From an uncultured Clostridium sp. (GTDB taxonomy: Bacteria > Bacillota > Clostridia > Clostridiales > Clostridiaceae): 46,879 nt of DNA. A model generated the notes under the pieces. The model was not told where the DNA came from. It ran no database searches and saw only the letters and a program-made list of their open reading frames with translations. The position numbers and the translations under genes are program-made. Positions 7,573 to 16,640 of this stretch are shown one piece after another. Position 1 is the stretch's first letter. Every line of letters begins with the position of its first letter. The stretch is from assembly GCA_900548455.1 (NCBI GenBank), contig URKQ01000030.1, positions 1-46,879 on the forward strand, read 5' to 3'.

Positions 7573-8640
7573 ATGAGTAATGAGAATTATTTTTCAGAAA
7601 AACTTGAAAAATTATTGTTTCTTGAAATTAAAAAAGGAAGTAAAATAAACAACTATTCTTTTAATGAAAATGTGTATTTACCTGTGAATTCAGATAAAAT
7701 TATTTCAAAAACAAAAGAAGGGGATGACTTAAGTGATATTCCAGTTAACTTGTTTGTTGAAGGAATGGTGTATGTATTAGGAGCTGATGAGAAATTTAGA
7801 TTTAACCATATTTATATAGATATAATTAATGCTATAGATGGAAGTATAAATTATATAAAGGGAAAGATATTCGAAAATATAAAAAATGAAAAATATGAAG
7901 ATGGATATATAATGTTGAAGGGATTAATAACAGTTAATTGTAGCAAAGACGTATTAGAAAAAGCATTAATGTTATCAAATTCCTTAAGGAAAGTTAATGG
8001 TGTTTACAAAGAGGAAATTCATCAGTTGATTTCAGTATCTAAGCAGTATGAAGATTTTGCACTGCCATATTATTATGAAACTCTATTAAATAATGAAGAA
8101 GGCAAATATGAAAGTGCTCAATTTACTATTAATCAATATGTTTCTTTAGGTGGTAAGATCACCGATGAAATTGCTGATTTGAAAAATAATTTAGAAATAG
8201 TAAATAAATTCTCTGAAGGGAAAGAATTAGTTTATGATGATCCTAAAAAAGCATTACAAATTTTAATTCCCTTAATGGATTATTTATCTGATAAAGTAGA
8301 AATTTACTATTATATTGCAATAGCATATAGAGTAATGGAAAATCACGAGAAAGCAATATATTACTTAAATGATGCTGTTGCTATAGAAAGTGATTATGTA
8401 GAAGTATATAATGAATTAGGAATAAATTATGCATGTTTGAAGGATTTTGATACTGCTATAATTTACTTTAAAAAAGTATTTGAAGTAACAAAGGCATTAG
8501 AAGTTTGCACTAATTTAGTTATGTGTTTTATAAATATAGGGGATATAAAACAAGCTAAAGCTCATTTGAAAATAGCACAGAAACTAGATTCTAATGACGA
8601 GATAGTAAAGGATTTAGAAAAAATATTAACAGAAATATAG
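7573..8640 (+). CDS. Tetratricopeptide-repeat protein
   Basis: The 355-residue soluble protein has no signal peptide. At least three TPR-like helix pairs are visible from about residue 235 on, for example IYYYIAIAYRVMENHEKAIYY, then VYNELGINYACLKDFDTAIIYF, then LVMCFINIGDIKQAKAHLKIA. The middle (about 110-230) has weaker repeats. TPR proteins are protein-interaction scaffolds; no enzymatic domain is present. AAGGTG precedes the ATG. It is transcribed in the same direction as, and about 150 bp upstream of, the glycan cluster, which has its own promoter, so a link to glycan assembly is possible but unproven. Confidence 0.75.
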   Translation: MSNENYFSEKLEKLLFLEIKKGSKINNYSFNENVYLPVNSDKIISKTKEGDDLSDIPVNLFVEGMVYVLGADEKFRFNHIYIDIINAIDGSINYIKGKIFENIKNEKYEDGYIMLKGLITVNCSKDVLEKALMLSNSLRKVNGVYKEEIHQLISVSKQYEDFALPYYYETLLNNEEGKYESAQFTINQYVSLGGKITDEIADLKNNLEIVNKFSEGKELVYDDPKKALQILIPLMDYLSDKVEIYYYIAIAYRVMENHEKAIYYLNDAVAIESDYVEVYNELGINYACLKDFDTAIIYFKKVFEVTKALEVCTNLVMCFINIGDIKQAKAHLKIAQKLDSNDEIVKDLEKILTEI

Positions 8641-8704
8641 GTTGTACTTTATATTTTTATTAATAAAAATGTAATTATCAATTAACTTTATTGTGTTATA
8701 TATA

Positions 8705-8713
8705 TGTTATAAT
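8705..8713 (+). promoter_or_regulatory. Extended -10 promoter of the glycan cluster
   Basis: TGTTATAAT is a perfect extended -10 element about 75 bp before the first gene of the cluster. No convincing -35 lies 17 bp upstream, which is tolerated for extended -10 promoters. Confidence 0.45.
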
Positions 8714-8787
8714 TAACAATCTGCATTGTAAAAATTTACTCATATATAGATTGAGATTACTATTACAAAGATTTAGGAAGTGATAAC

Positions 8788-10629
8788 ATGAAGAAAGAAA
8801 GAAGATTTATTATTATAGATACTTTACTTATAGTAATAAGCTTGTACATAGCATTATTATTGAAATTTGACTTTAAAATAGAACCTATATATATAGAGTT
8901 TTTTTGGATGTCAATAATACCTGTAATAGCATTTACAGTTATATTTAATATTTTATTTAAGCTATATAGCAATATTTGGAGGTATGCTTCTGTAGAGGAG
9001 TTGCTATCTATTGTATATTCCATGACAATATCTAACATAGCATTTATTGTATATAGTTATTTGATTAGTTACACAATATTTAAAAGCACCTATTATAGAT
9101 TTCCTGTAACAGTTCATATAATATTTTGGATATTAAGTGTTATTAATTTAGGTGGAGTTAGATTCCTGTATAGAATAATTGAGAATAGCGGAAATGGTAA
9201 ATCTATAGAAAAGAAAAAGAAACTTTTAATTATCGGTGCAGGGGATGCCGGAGCTATACTTATAAAAGAAATTCAAAATAACAGTAGTTTGAATTATCAT
9301 GTGATAGGATTGATAGATGATAATAAAAACAAAGTTGGTAAAAGAATACATGGAGTTAAAATCTTAGGCGATAGAAGTAAAATAATTTCTGTATGTAAAC
9401 AAAATAGAGTAGATGAAATTATGTTAGCTATGCCTTCTGTAGATAAACAAGAGCAAAAAGAAGTGCTAGATATATGTAAGCAATATACTAAAAATATTAA
9501 AACTATGCCAGGTATTTATAAGTTAGTAGATGATAATATAGATGTGAAACAGATGAAAGATGTAGATATAAATGATTTATTAGGTAGAGAACCTATAAAA
9601 TTAAAATCTGAGCATATCGATAAATACATTAAGAATAAAACTATCCTAGTAACTGGTGGTGGAGGAAGTATAGGTTCAGAAATTGTAAGACAAATAACTA
9701 GATTTTCTCCCAAGAAAATAATTATTCTAGATATATATGAAAATAATGCATATGACCTTCAAATGGAACTTAACAGAAATTGTCCAGAAGTAAATAAAGA
9801 TGTAATAATTGCATCAGTAAGAGATTTAGTTAGAATGGAGCAAGTTTTTGATAAGTATAGACCTAACGTTGTTTTTCATGCAGCTGCCCATAAGCACGTA
9901 CCTCTAATGGAAGATAATGTGGCTGATGCTGTAAAAAATAATATTGTAGGAACTTATAACATTGCAAAGTGTGCTGATAAATATGGTGTGGATAAATTTG
10001 TTATGATTAGTACAGATAAAGCTGTTAATCCTACTAATGTAATGGGTGCAACAAAACGTTTTTGTGAACTTATTATTCAAGCATTTAATGAAAAAAGTAA
10101 GACAGATTTTGTAGCAGTTAGATTTGGAAATGTTTTGGGAAGTAATGGATCAGTTATTCCGCTATTTAAAAAGCAAATTGAAAAAGGTGGTCCAGTAACA
10201 GTTACACATCCTGAAATAACTAGATTTTTTATGACTATTCCAGAAGCAGCACAACTTGTAATTCAAGCAGGTGGGTTTGCAGATGGAGGAGAAATATTTG
10301 TTTTAGATATGGGAAAACCAGTTAAGATGGTAGACCTTGCTAGAGACTTGATAACTTTATCTGGATATAAACCTGATGTGGATATAAAGATAGAATTTGT
10401 TGGATTAAGACCTGGTGAAAAACTATATGAAGAATTATTAATGGATGAGATAGCATTAACATCTACTGAACATGATAAAATTTTCGTAGAAAAACCTAAA
10501 GAAGCAAATATGGAATTTATTGAAGCATCAATAAAAGAATTTAAAAATGTAGATAATATGGATAGAGAACAAATTATAAAATTAATTGAGGAAAAGGTAC
10601 CAACATACAAAAGAAAGAAGGATAAGTAA
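8788..10629 (+). CDS. FlaA1/CapD/PglF-type membrane nucleotide-sugar 4,6-dehydratase
   Basis: The 613-residue protein has four N-terminal membrane helices (about 8-125), a first Rossmann domain starting GAGDAG (150-155) and a second SDR domain starting GGGGSIG (290-296). Family members act on UDP-GlcNAc at the inner face of the membrane and yield UDP-4-keto-6-deoxy-GlcNAc. The ISTDKAVNPTNVMGATKR segment has Thr-409, Asp-410 and Lys-411, with Met-419 where classical SDR enzymes have Tyr; this Tyr-to-Met change is the known state of PglF-type dehydratases, so it is not a defect. RPGEKLYEELL is the family C-terminal signature. GGAAGTGA lies before the ATG. It opens the cluster and probably supplies a deoxyamino sugar for a surface glycan. 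Confidence 0.88.
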   Translation: MKKERRFIIIDTLLIVISLYIALLLKFDFKIEPIYIEFFWMSIIPVIAFTVIFNILFKLYSNIWRYASVEELLSIVYSMTISNIAFIVYSYLISYTIFKSTYYRFPVTVHIIFWILSVINLGGVRFLYRIIENSGNGKSIEKKKKLLIIGAGDAGAILIKEIQNNSSLNYHVIGLIDDNKNKVGKRIHGVKILGDRSKIISVCKQNRVDEIMLAMPSVDKQEQKEVLDICKQYTKNIKTMPGIYKLVDDNIDVKQMKDVDINDLLGREPIKLKSEHIDKYIKNKTILVTGGGGSIGSEIVRQITRFSPKKIIILDIYENNAYDLQMELNRNCPEVNKDVIIASVRDLVRMEQVFDKYRPNVVFHAAAHKHVPLMEDNVADAVKNNIVGTYNIAKCADKYGVDKFVMISTDKAVNPTNVMGATKRFCELIIQAFNEKSKTDFVAVRFGNVLGSNGSVIPLFKKQIEKGGPVTVTHPEITRFFMTIPEAAQLVIQAGGFADGGEIFVLDMGKPVKMVDLARDLITLSGYKPDVDIKIEFVGLRPGEKLYEELLMDEIALTSTEHDKIFVEKPKEANMEFIEASIKEFKNVDNMDREQIIKLIEEKVPTYKRKKDK

Positions 10630-10722
10630 TTAATTCATACTCAAAGCTAAAATGTTTAACTTATAAGATATAAAGAGCATGATAAATTGAAAAGCTGTAG
10701 ACGTATTTTAGGAGGAGAAAAC

Positions 10723-12039
10723 ATGAATGAGTTTAAAGAAAAATTATTATCAAAATTAAAGGATAAAACAGCTAAGTTGGGTGTTGTAGGTCTTGGTTAT
10801 GTAGGATTACCTCTAGCTGTTGAGAAAGCCAGAGCTGGATATGAGGTAATTGGCTTCGATGTTCAAGAAAGTAAAGTTAAAATGGTTAATAATGGCCAGA
10901 ATTATATTGGAGATATTGTTGATGAAGATTTAGATGATTTGGTTAAAAGTGGTAAGCTGCAAGCAACTACTGACTTTAGCTTTATTGCTAATGTAGATAC
11001 AGTATGTATTGCAGTACCAACTCCACTTGATAAGTATAAACAACCAGATTTGTCTTATGTAGAAAGTTCAACAAGAAATGTTTCAAAATATCTTAAAAAA
11101 GGTATGCTTGTAGTATTAGAAAGTACAACATATCCAGGCACAACTGAAGAAGTAATAAAACCTATTTTAGAAGAAAGTGGATTAAGATGTGGAGTTGATT
11201 TCTTTTTAGCTTTTTCTCCAGAGAGAGTGGACCCAGGTAATAAACAATATAATACAAAAAATACGCCTAAGGTTGTAGGTGGGTGCACTAAAGATTGTAC
11301 GGAAGTGGCAGGAACGTTATATCGTAGTGTATTAGAGGGCGAAATAATGGAAGTTTCATCCCCAGCTGTAGCAGAGATGGAAAAGATTCTTGAGAATACA
11401 TTTAGAAATATTAATATTGCCCTTGCAAATGAAATGGCAATATTATGCCATAGAATGGGAATTGATATATGGGAAGTTATTGATGCTGCTAAAACTAAGC
11501 CTTATGGATTTATGGCATTTTATCCAGGTCCTGGTTTAGGAGGTCATTGTATTCCTCTAGATCCATTTTATTTAGAGTGGAAAGCTAAGGAGTATGATTA
11601 TCATACTAAATTAATAGAAACTTCAGGAATAATAAATGATTCAATGCCTGAATTTGTTGTAGATAATGTGATGAAACTACTTAATAAGGAGAAGAAGCCA
11701 TTAAATGGATCAAAGGTTTTGGTTATGGGAGTTGCTTATAAAAAAGATATAGACGATATGAGAGAATCTCCCACATTAAAGGTTTTGGATTTGCTTGAAA
11801 AACATGGAGCTGATATCATAATTAATGATCCTTACGTTCCAAAGTTTAAGCACGGAGGAAAAGAATATATTTCTGTAGATTGGAAGACCGAAATTGATGA
11901 TGCAGATATAGTTCTTATAACAACTGATCACTCTTGCTATGACTATGATGAAATTGTTGAAAGAGCTAAGTTAATTTATGATACTAGAAATGCAACAAGA
12001 AATGTAAAAGAGAATAGATATAAAATAAATAAGTTATAG
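10723..12039 (+). CDS. wbpA: UDP-N-acetylglucosamine 6-dehydrogenase-like enzyme (WbpA type)
   Basis: This 438-residue nucleotide-sugar dehydrogenase oxidises a UDP-hexosamine C6 alcohol to the uronate with two NAD+. The N-terminal NAD-binding site is GVVGLGYVGLPLAVEKA, the substrate region includes FSPERVDPGN, and the catalytic cysteine is Cys-276 in PGLGGHCIPLDPFY. The C-terminal domain has VLVMGVAYKKDIDDMRESP. ATG 10723 is supported by AGGAGG about six bases upstream; an in-frame TTG at 10687 is not. Presence of the next-step enzymes downstream points to UDP-GlcNAc as substrate, as in Pseudomonas WbpA, rather than UDP-glucose or UDP-ManNAc, although the sequence alone does not decide this. 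Confidence 0.85.
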   Translation: MNEFKEKLLSKLKDKTAKLGVVGLGYVGLPLAVEKARAGYEVIGFDVQESKVKMVNNGQNYIGDIVDEDLDDLVKSGKLQATTDFSFIANVDTVCIAVPTPLDKYKQPDLSYVESSTRNVSKYLKKGMLVVLESTTYPGTTEEVIKPILEESGLRCGVDFFLAFSPERVDPGNKQYNTKNTPKVVGGCTKDCTEVAGTLYRSVLEGEIMEVSSPAVAEMEKILENTFRNINIALANEMAILCHRMGIDIWEVIDAAKTKPYGFMAFYPGPGLGGHCIPLDPFYLEWKAKEYDYHTKLIETSGIINDSMPEFVVDNVMKLLNKEKKPLNGSKVLVMGVAYKKDIDDMRESPTLKVLDLLEKHGADIIINDPYVPKFKHGGKEYISVDWKTEIDDADIVLITTDHSCYDYDEIVERAKLIYDTRNATRNVKENRYKINKL

Positions 12040-12150
12040 TGTTTTATTTACATAAAATGTCATTGATTTAAAGTGAATAATGGTTTACTATAATTATTGG
12101 TAATAAATAAAGGGATCTAAAAGAAAGATAGGTCTTTAGGAGGATATTAT

Positions 12151-13257
12151 ATGGAAAAATTTAATGTTGCCGTTATAGGATGCGGAAGAATATCATACAA
12201 GGGAATTGAAGCTATCGTAAATAACAGGGATGTTTTAAAATTAGTGGCAACCTGTGATCCAGTTGAAGAAAAAGCAATAGCAAAGAAAGATGAATATTTA
12301 GAAAAACTTGGTGAACAAGTTGAAGTAACTACATATAAAGATTATAAAGAAATGTTAGATAAAGAAAATATTGATATGGTGTATATAGCGACAGAAAGTG
12401 GATACCACCCAGCAATCGCAATAGATTGTATGAATAAGGGTAAACATGTAATTGTTGAAAAACCAATGGCATTATCTACTAAAGATGCTGATGAGATGAT
12501 AGAATGTGCAAAGAAAAATAATGTTAAACTTTGTGTATCTCATCAAAACAGATTTAATGATGCAATACAAAAGTTAAGAAAAGAAGTTGAATCAAATAAG
12601 TTTGGTAAAATGGTTAATGGAACAGCAAGAATTCTTTGGAACAGAAATATGGGATATTATGAGCAAGCACCATGGAGAGGTACTTACGAATTAGATGGTG
12701 GAACATTAATGAATCAATGTATACACAATATTGATTTACTTCAATGGATGATGAATTCAGAAGTTGATACAGTTTATGCTCAATGTGATACTTTCCTTAG
12801 AGATATCGATGCAGAAGATTTTGGAGCAATAATGATAAGATTTAAAAATGGTTCAATTGGAGTTATCGAAGGAAGTGCTTGTGTTTACCCTAAAAACTTA
12901 GAAGAAACATTAAGCATATTTGGAGAAAAAGCTGCAGTTTGTATAGGTGGTCTTGCAGTAAATAAAATTGAAACATGGAGAATAGAAGATTCAGAAGAAA
13001 CTGAAGAAGAAGTTTTAGGTAAGCAAGAGGCTGATCCAGATAGCGTTTATGGATTTGGACATACACTATTATTTAAAGATGTAGTTGATGCTATAAAAAA
13101 TAATAGAGAACCATTAGTAAGTGGTGAAGAGGCTAAGAAACCATTAGAAATTATTTTAGCTGCATATAAATCAAGTGCAACAGGTATGCCAGTTAAATTT
13201 CCATTAGGAGATTTTTCAACTATGGATATGAAGGAAATGATGGCAAATAAAAGATAA
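12151..13257 (+). CDS. wlbA: Gfo/Idh/MocA oxidoreductase, WlbA/WbpB-like
   Basis: The 368-residue enzyme has the NAD-binding start NVAVIGCGRISYKGIEAI, the EKPMAL motif with its catalytic lysine, and a C-terminal alpha/beta domain with GTLMNQCIHNIDLLQWM. WlbA/WbpB enzymes oxidise C3 of UDP-GlcNAc uronate to the 3-keto sugar. The N-terminal context and the neighbours (a UDP-hexosamine 6-dehydrogenase before, a PLP aminotransferase two genes after) fit this role closely. TAGGAGGATA precedes the ATG. A strong terminator follows, so the next gene may be expressed from read-through or its own promoter. The substrate is inferred from context; other sugar oxidoreductases share the fold. Confidence 0.8.
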   Translation: MEKFNVAVIGCGRISYKGIEAIVNNRDVLKLVATCDPVEEKAIAKKDEYLEKLGEQVEVTTYKDYKEMLDKENIDMVYIATESGYHPAIAIDCMNKGKHVIVEKPMALSTKDADEMIECAKKNNVKLCVSHQNRFNDAIQKLRKEVESNKFGKMVNGTARILWNRNMGYYEQAPWRGTYELDGGTLMNQCIHNIDLLQWMMNSEVDTVYAQCDTFLRDIDAEDFGAIMIRFKNGSIGVIEGSACVYPKNLEETLSIFGEKAAVCIGGLAVNKIETWRIEDSEETEEEVLGKQEADPDSVYGFGHTLLFKDVVDAIKNNREPLVSGEEAKKPLEIILAAYKSSATGMPVKFPLGDFSTMDMKEMMANKR

Positions 13258-13279
13258 TGATTTAGATAAATAAGTAATT

Positions 13280-13302
13280 AGCCCCTTATACAGGGGCTTT
13301 TT
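13280..13302 (+). terminator. Terminator after the WlbA-like gene
   Basis: AGCCCCT pairs with AGGGGCT around a 5-nt loop and is followed by five T. It lies inside the glycan cluster and may reduce expression of the downstream glycosyltransferase. Confidence 0.85.
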
Positions 13303-13336
13303 AAAAATATGAAGGAATTTATTAGAGGGAGAAAAT

Positions 13337-14422
13337 ATGAAGATTTGTTACTTATCTGATGCAAATAGTGTGCATACAAAAAAATGGTGTGCGTTTTTTA
13401 AGGATTTTGGATATGAAATTCATGTTATTTCTTTAAATGATGGCGATATACCAGGGGTTAAGGTACACAGTTTAAATCTCCAAGTAGATAATAGTAATGA
13501 CAAGGTAATGAGTAAGGCTAATTATTTTTTATATGGTCATAGGGTAAAAAAATTAGTAAATGAAATTAAACCAGACATATTACATGCTCATTATGCAACC
13601 AGTTATGGATTTTTAGGTGGGTATACTAAATATCATCCATATATAATTTCAGTGTGGGGAAGTGATGTTTATGATTTCCCAAGAAATAATTTTTTATGTA
13701 GAAAGTTTGTAGAAAAAAATCTTTCAAAAGCTGATTTGGTATTATCTACTAGTAAAGTGATGGCGATTGAGACTAATAAGTATACAGATAAAGAAATAGA
13801 AATTACTCCATTTGGAGTAAATACAAGTGTTTTCAAACCAAAAGAAAATAGATATGAATTGAAAGAAAACATTGTATTAGGAACTGTTAAGACTTTAGAA
13901 AAAAAATATGGAATTCAATATTTAATTGAAGCTTTTGCTAATGTAGCTAAAATTCATGACAATGTTTTCTTAGAGATAGCAGGAAATGGATCTCAAAAAG
14001 AAGAGTTAATTAATTTATGTAAAGAACTTGGTGTTGAGAATAAAGTGAAGTTTCTAGGATTCATTAATCAAGAACAAGTAATAGATGCATTTAATAGATT
14101 TGATATAGCAATTTTCCCATCTGTTTTAGATAGTGAAAGTTTTGGAGTAGCAGCTGTAGAAGCACAGGCATGTGGAGCAGCTACTATAGTATCAAATGCT
14201 GGGGGATTACCTGAAGCTACATGTCCTAATAAAAGTAGCATAGTTGTAGAAAAGGCTAATGTTAAAGAGTTAGAAGCTGCAATTAAGAAACTAGTTGAGG
14301 ATAGAGACTTAAGAGTTTCCATGGGACAGTATGGTAGACAGTTTGTACTAGATAATTATGACGTTAATGATAATTTTAGCAAAGTGGATAGGATATATAA
14401 AGAAATATATAAGTTGAAATAA
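13337..14422 (+). CDS. Family 4 glycosyltransferase
   Basis: The 361-residue retaining GT-B glycosyltransferase has an N-terminal acceptor domain (KICYLSDANSVHTKKW, ISVWGSDVYDFPRN) and a C-terminal donor domain with the GT4 hallmark SESFGVAAVEAQACG containing the E-x7-E pair, followed by VSNAGGLPE. No membrane helices are evident; such enzymes act at the cytoplasmic face on lipid-linked or nucleotide-sugar substrates. AGAGGGAG precedes the ATG. Lying between the oxidoreductase and the aminotransferase of the uronate pathway, it probably transfers a sugar made by this cluster, but donor and acceptor cannot be read from sequence. Confidence 0.85.
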   Translation: MKICYLSDANSVHTKKWCAFFKDFGYEIHVISLNDGDIPGVKVHSLNLQVDNSNDKVMSKANYFLYGHRVKKLVNEIKPDILHAHYATSYGFLGGYTKYHPYIISVWGSDVYDFPRNNFLCRKFVEKNLSKADLVLSTSKVMAIETNKYTDKEIEITPFGVNTSVFKPKENRYELKENIVLGTVKTLEKKYGIQYLIEAFANVAKIHDNVFLEIAGNGSQKEELINLCKELGVENKVKFLGFINQEQVIDAFNRFDIAIFPSVLDSESFGVAAVEAQACGAATIVSNAGGLPEATCPNKSSIVVEKANVKELEAAIKKLVEDRDLRVSMGQYGRQFVLDNYDVNDNFSKVDRIYKEIYKLK

Positions 14423-14509
14423 AGGGGATTTATTTCAACTTATATATCTAAATAAAATTGTAACATGAAGATAAGAATAGTACCGTCAAGTATGATAGGA
14501 GTGAAATTT

Positions 14510-15679
14510 ATGTATAAAAAGAGAGAAACGTTTTTACCATATGCTTTGCCATTAATTGATGAAGCAGATATAAATGAAGTTGTAGAAACATTAAAATCAG
14601 GTTGGGTTGCAAAAGGACCTAGAACTGTAGAATTTGAAAAAAGATTTGCAGAATATACTGGTGCAAAGCATGCAATTGCAATGAACTCAGCTACAGCAGC
14701 ACTTCATATTGCACTTATAGCAGCAGGGATTAAACCAGGAGATGAAGTTATAACAACTCCAATAACTTTTGCATCTACTGTTAATACAATAGTGCATGTA
14801 GGAGCTACTCCAGTTTTTGCTGACGTAGATCCAGAAACATATATGATAGATCCAGATAAAATTGAAGAGAAAATAACTGAAAAAACTAAAGCTATTGTTC
14901 CAGTGCATTATATGGGGCATGCTTGTGATATGGATAGAATTAGAGAAATTGCGAAGAAGCATAATTTATTTGTTTCTGAAGATGCAGCTCACGGAATTGA
15001 TACTTATTATAAGGGAGACTTAATTGGTAAAAAAGGTGATTGCGCATCATTTAGTTTTTATGCTACAAAAAATATATGCACTGGTGAAGGTGGTATGCTT
15101 ACAACTAATCGTGATGATATAGCAGAGAAAGCTAGGGTTATATCTCTTCATGGTATGAGTAAAGCAGCTTGGAATAGATATGGAAAAGGTGGATCATGGA
15201 GATATGATATAGAATATCCAGGATTTAAATATAATATGTTTGATATTCAAGCAGCCATGGCTAAAACACAAATGGATAAGCTTCCTCAAATGCAAGCTAG
15301 AAGAAAAGAAATAGTTAAAGCCTATGCTGAAGGATTTAAAAATTTAGATGCAGTAACTATACCAGCGGAAGCTGAATATACTACACATTCTTGGCATTTA
15401 TATGTACTAAGATTAAACTTAGATAAGCTTACTATAGATAGAGACAGATTTATTGAGCTTATGGGAGAGGCTAATATTGGTACTAGTGTTCACTTTATAC
15501 CAGTTCATCTAATGAGTTATTATAAAAATACTTATGGATATAAAGAAGGAGACTTCCCAGTAGCTGAAAATTACTTTGATAGAATCGTTTCACTACCATT
15601 ATATCCAAAGATGAGTGATGAAGATGTTCAAGATGTAATAGACGCTGTTACTCATATTGTTAATGAGCACCATAAGTAA
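14510..15679 (+). CDS. wbpE: DegT/DnrJ/EryC1 aminotransferase, WbpE/WlbC-like
   Basis: The 389-residue PLP enzyme belongs to the sugar aminotransferase family. Visible features are the N-terminal PLIDEADINEVVETLKSGW, TGAKHAIAMNSATAALHIAL, the SEDAAHG cofactor segment, and the PLP lysine near residue 187 in FYATKNICTGEGG. In the Wbp/Wlb route this enzyme aminates the 3-keto group to give UDP-GlcNAc(3NH2)A. ATG 14510 is preferred: TAGGAG lies about 10 bases before it, giving the family's normal N terminus (YKKRETFLPYALP), whereas the in-frame ATG at 14465 has no binding site. The gene is followed by a strong terminator. Context supports the 3-amino-uronate role; the exact position aminated is inference. 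Confidence 0.83.
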   Translation: MYKKRETFLPYALPLIDEADINEVVETLKSGWVAKGPRTVEFEKRFAEYTGAKHAIAMNSATAALHIALIAAGIKPGDEVITTPITFASTVNTIVHVGATPVFADVDPETYMIDPDKIEEKITEKTKAIVPVHYMGHACDMDRIREIAKKHNLFVSEDAAHGIDTYYKGDLIGKKGDCASFSFYATKNICTGEGGMLTTNRDDIAEKARVISLHGMSKAAWNRYGKGGSWRYDIEYPGFKYNMFDIQAAMAKTQMDKLPQMQARRKEIVKAYAEGFKNLDAVTIPAEAEYTTHSWHLYVLRLNLDKLTIDRDRFIELMGEANIGTSVHFIPVHLMSYYKNTYGYKEGDFPVAENYFDRIVSLPLYPKMSDEDVQDVIDAVTHIVNEHHK

Positions 15680-15747
15680 TGGATATAGTTTAAAGTATCT
15701 AGTCAAATTTACTTTCAGTTTGACTTTGAATTTAAGCCAGATAATGT

Positions 15748-15788
15748 AAAATAGGCATGGCTCGGAAAATTTGAGTCATGCCTATTTT
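15748..15788 (+). terminator. Terminator after the aminotransferase gene
   Basis: A 16-bp stem (15748-15763 with 15773-15788, one G-T wobble) ends in TTTT. It separates the first part of the cluster from the sugar-phosphate transferase unit. Confidence 0.85.
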
Positions 15789-15922
15789 AATGTAAGTTTC
15801 AGCTAAATTGTATTTAATATGTATTTTTCCTATAATTATGTGCAGTATATAGATAATTAGTTTATAATAATTCTTTAATGAAATTGTAATAAATTAAAAT
15901 ATTTTTTTTCATGAAGACGTGA

Positions 15923-15928
15923 TATAAT
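15923..15928 (+). promoter_or_regulatory. -10 element before the sugar-phosphate transferase
   Basis: TATAAT lies 30 bp before the TTG start at 15959, in a GTGATATAAT context. Transcription would start near 15935, so the in-frame GTG at 15935 cannot be the start codon. No good -35 is visible. Confidence 0.4.
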
Positions 15929-15958
15929 AGGAATGTGCTTATACAAGGAGGAATTATT

Positions 15959-16609
15959 TTGGAAAAAAACATAGTAATTGACGTGAAGGAAAAAATTGAG
16001 GGTAAAAGAGTTCAATTTATCATAAAAAGGATAATGGACTTTATTTTATCACTTATAGGTATAATAATATTGCTCCCTATATATTTGATTATTGCTATAG
16101 CTATCAAATTAGACAGTAAAGGACCAATTTTATTCAAGCAAGTAAGGGTTGGAAAAGATAATAAAAATTTTCTTATATATAAATTTAGGACAATGGTTGT
16201 ATCAGCTGAAAGTAAAAGAGAGTTAGAAATTGATCCAGCCAATATGGATAATTTTGTATTCCAAAGCAAATCTGATAATAGAGTTACAAAAGTAGGACAT
16301 TTTCTAAGAAAAACTAGCTTAGATGAGATACCACAATTATTTAATGTTCTTATTGGAAATATGAGTTTGGTAGGACCAAGGCCAGAAATTCCAGATGTAG
16401 TAAAGTATTATCCTGAAAGCTATTATCAAAGATTATTAGTTCTACCAGGTATAACTGGACTTGCGCAGGTAAGTGGTAGAGGAGAGATAGAGTTAGGAAA
16501 AACAATATATTATGATTTAACATATATTAATAATTTTAGTGTACTCTACGATATTAAATTGTTATTTGTTACAGTATCAAAGGTATTCAAGAGAGAAGGA
16601 GCTTTTTAG
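15959..16609 (+). CDS. Initiating sugar-phosphate transferase (WcaJ/PglC family)
   Basis: The 216-residue polyprenyl-phosphate sugar-1-phosphate transferase starts glycan assembly on undecaprenyl phosphate. It has one N-terminal membrane-associated helix (MDFILSLIGIIILLP), the core GPILFKQVRVG and FLIYKFRTM, the catalytic Asp-Glu pair in RKTSLDEIPQLFNVL, SLVGPRPE, and LPGITGLAQVSGRG. It is the short, one-helix form. I start it at TTG 15959 because AAGGAGG (15945-15951) is ideally spaced before it, while the GTG at 15935 coincides with the likely transcription start. The next gene follows after 31 bp. It probably primes the glycan whose sugars are made upstream. Confidence 0.88.
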   Translation: MEKNIVIDVKEKIEGKRVQFIIKRIMDFILSLIGIIILLPIYLIIAIAIKLDSKGPILFKQVRVGKDNKNFLIYKFRTMVVSAESKRELEIDPANMDNFVFQSKSDNRVTKVGHFLRKTSLDEIPQLFNVLIGNMSLVGPRPEIPDVVKYYPESYYQRLLVLPGITGLAQVSGRGEIELGKTIYYDLTYINNFSVLYDIKLLFVTVSKVFKREGAF

Positions 16610-16640
16610 TAGTGTAACTTTTGGGGAGAAGGGGAAAATT

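Noticed and set aside
10042..10056. Loss of the SDR catalytic tyrosine in the FlaA1/CapD-like protein as a sign of inactivity
   Set aside because: Methionine at this place is the normal state in PglF-type 4,6-dehydratases, so the enzyme is probably active.
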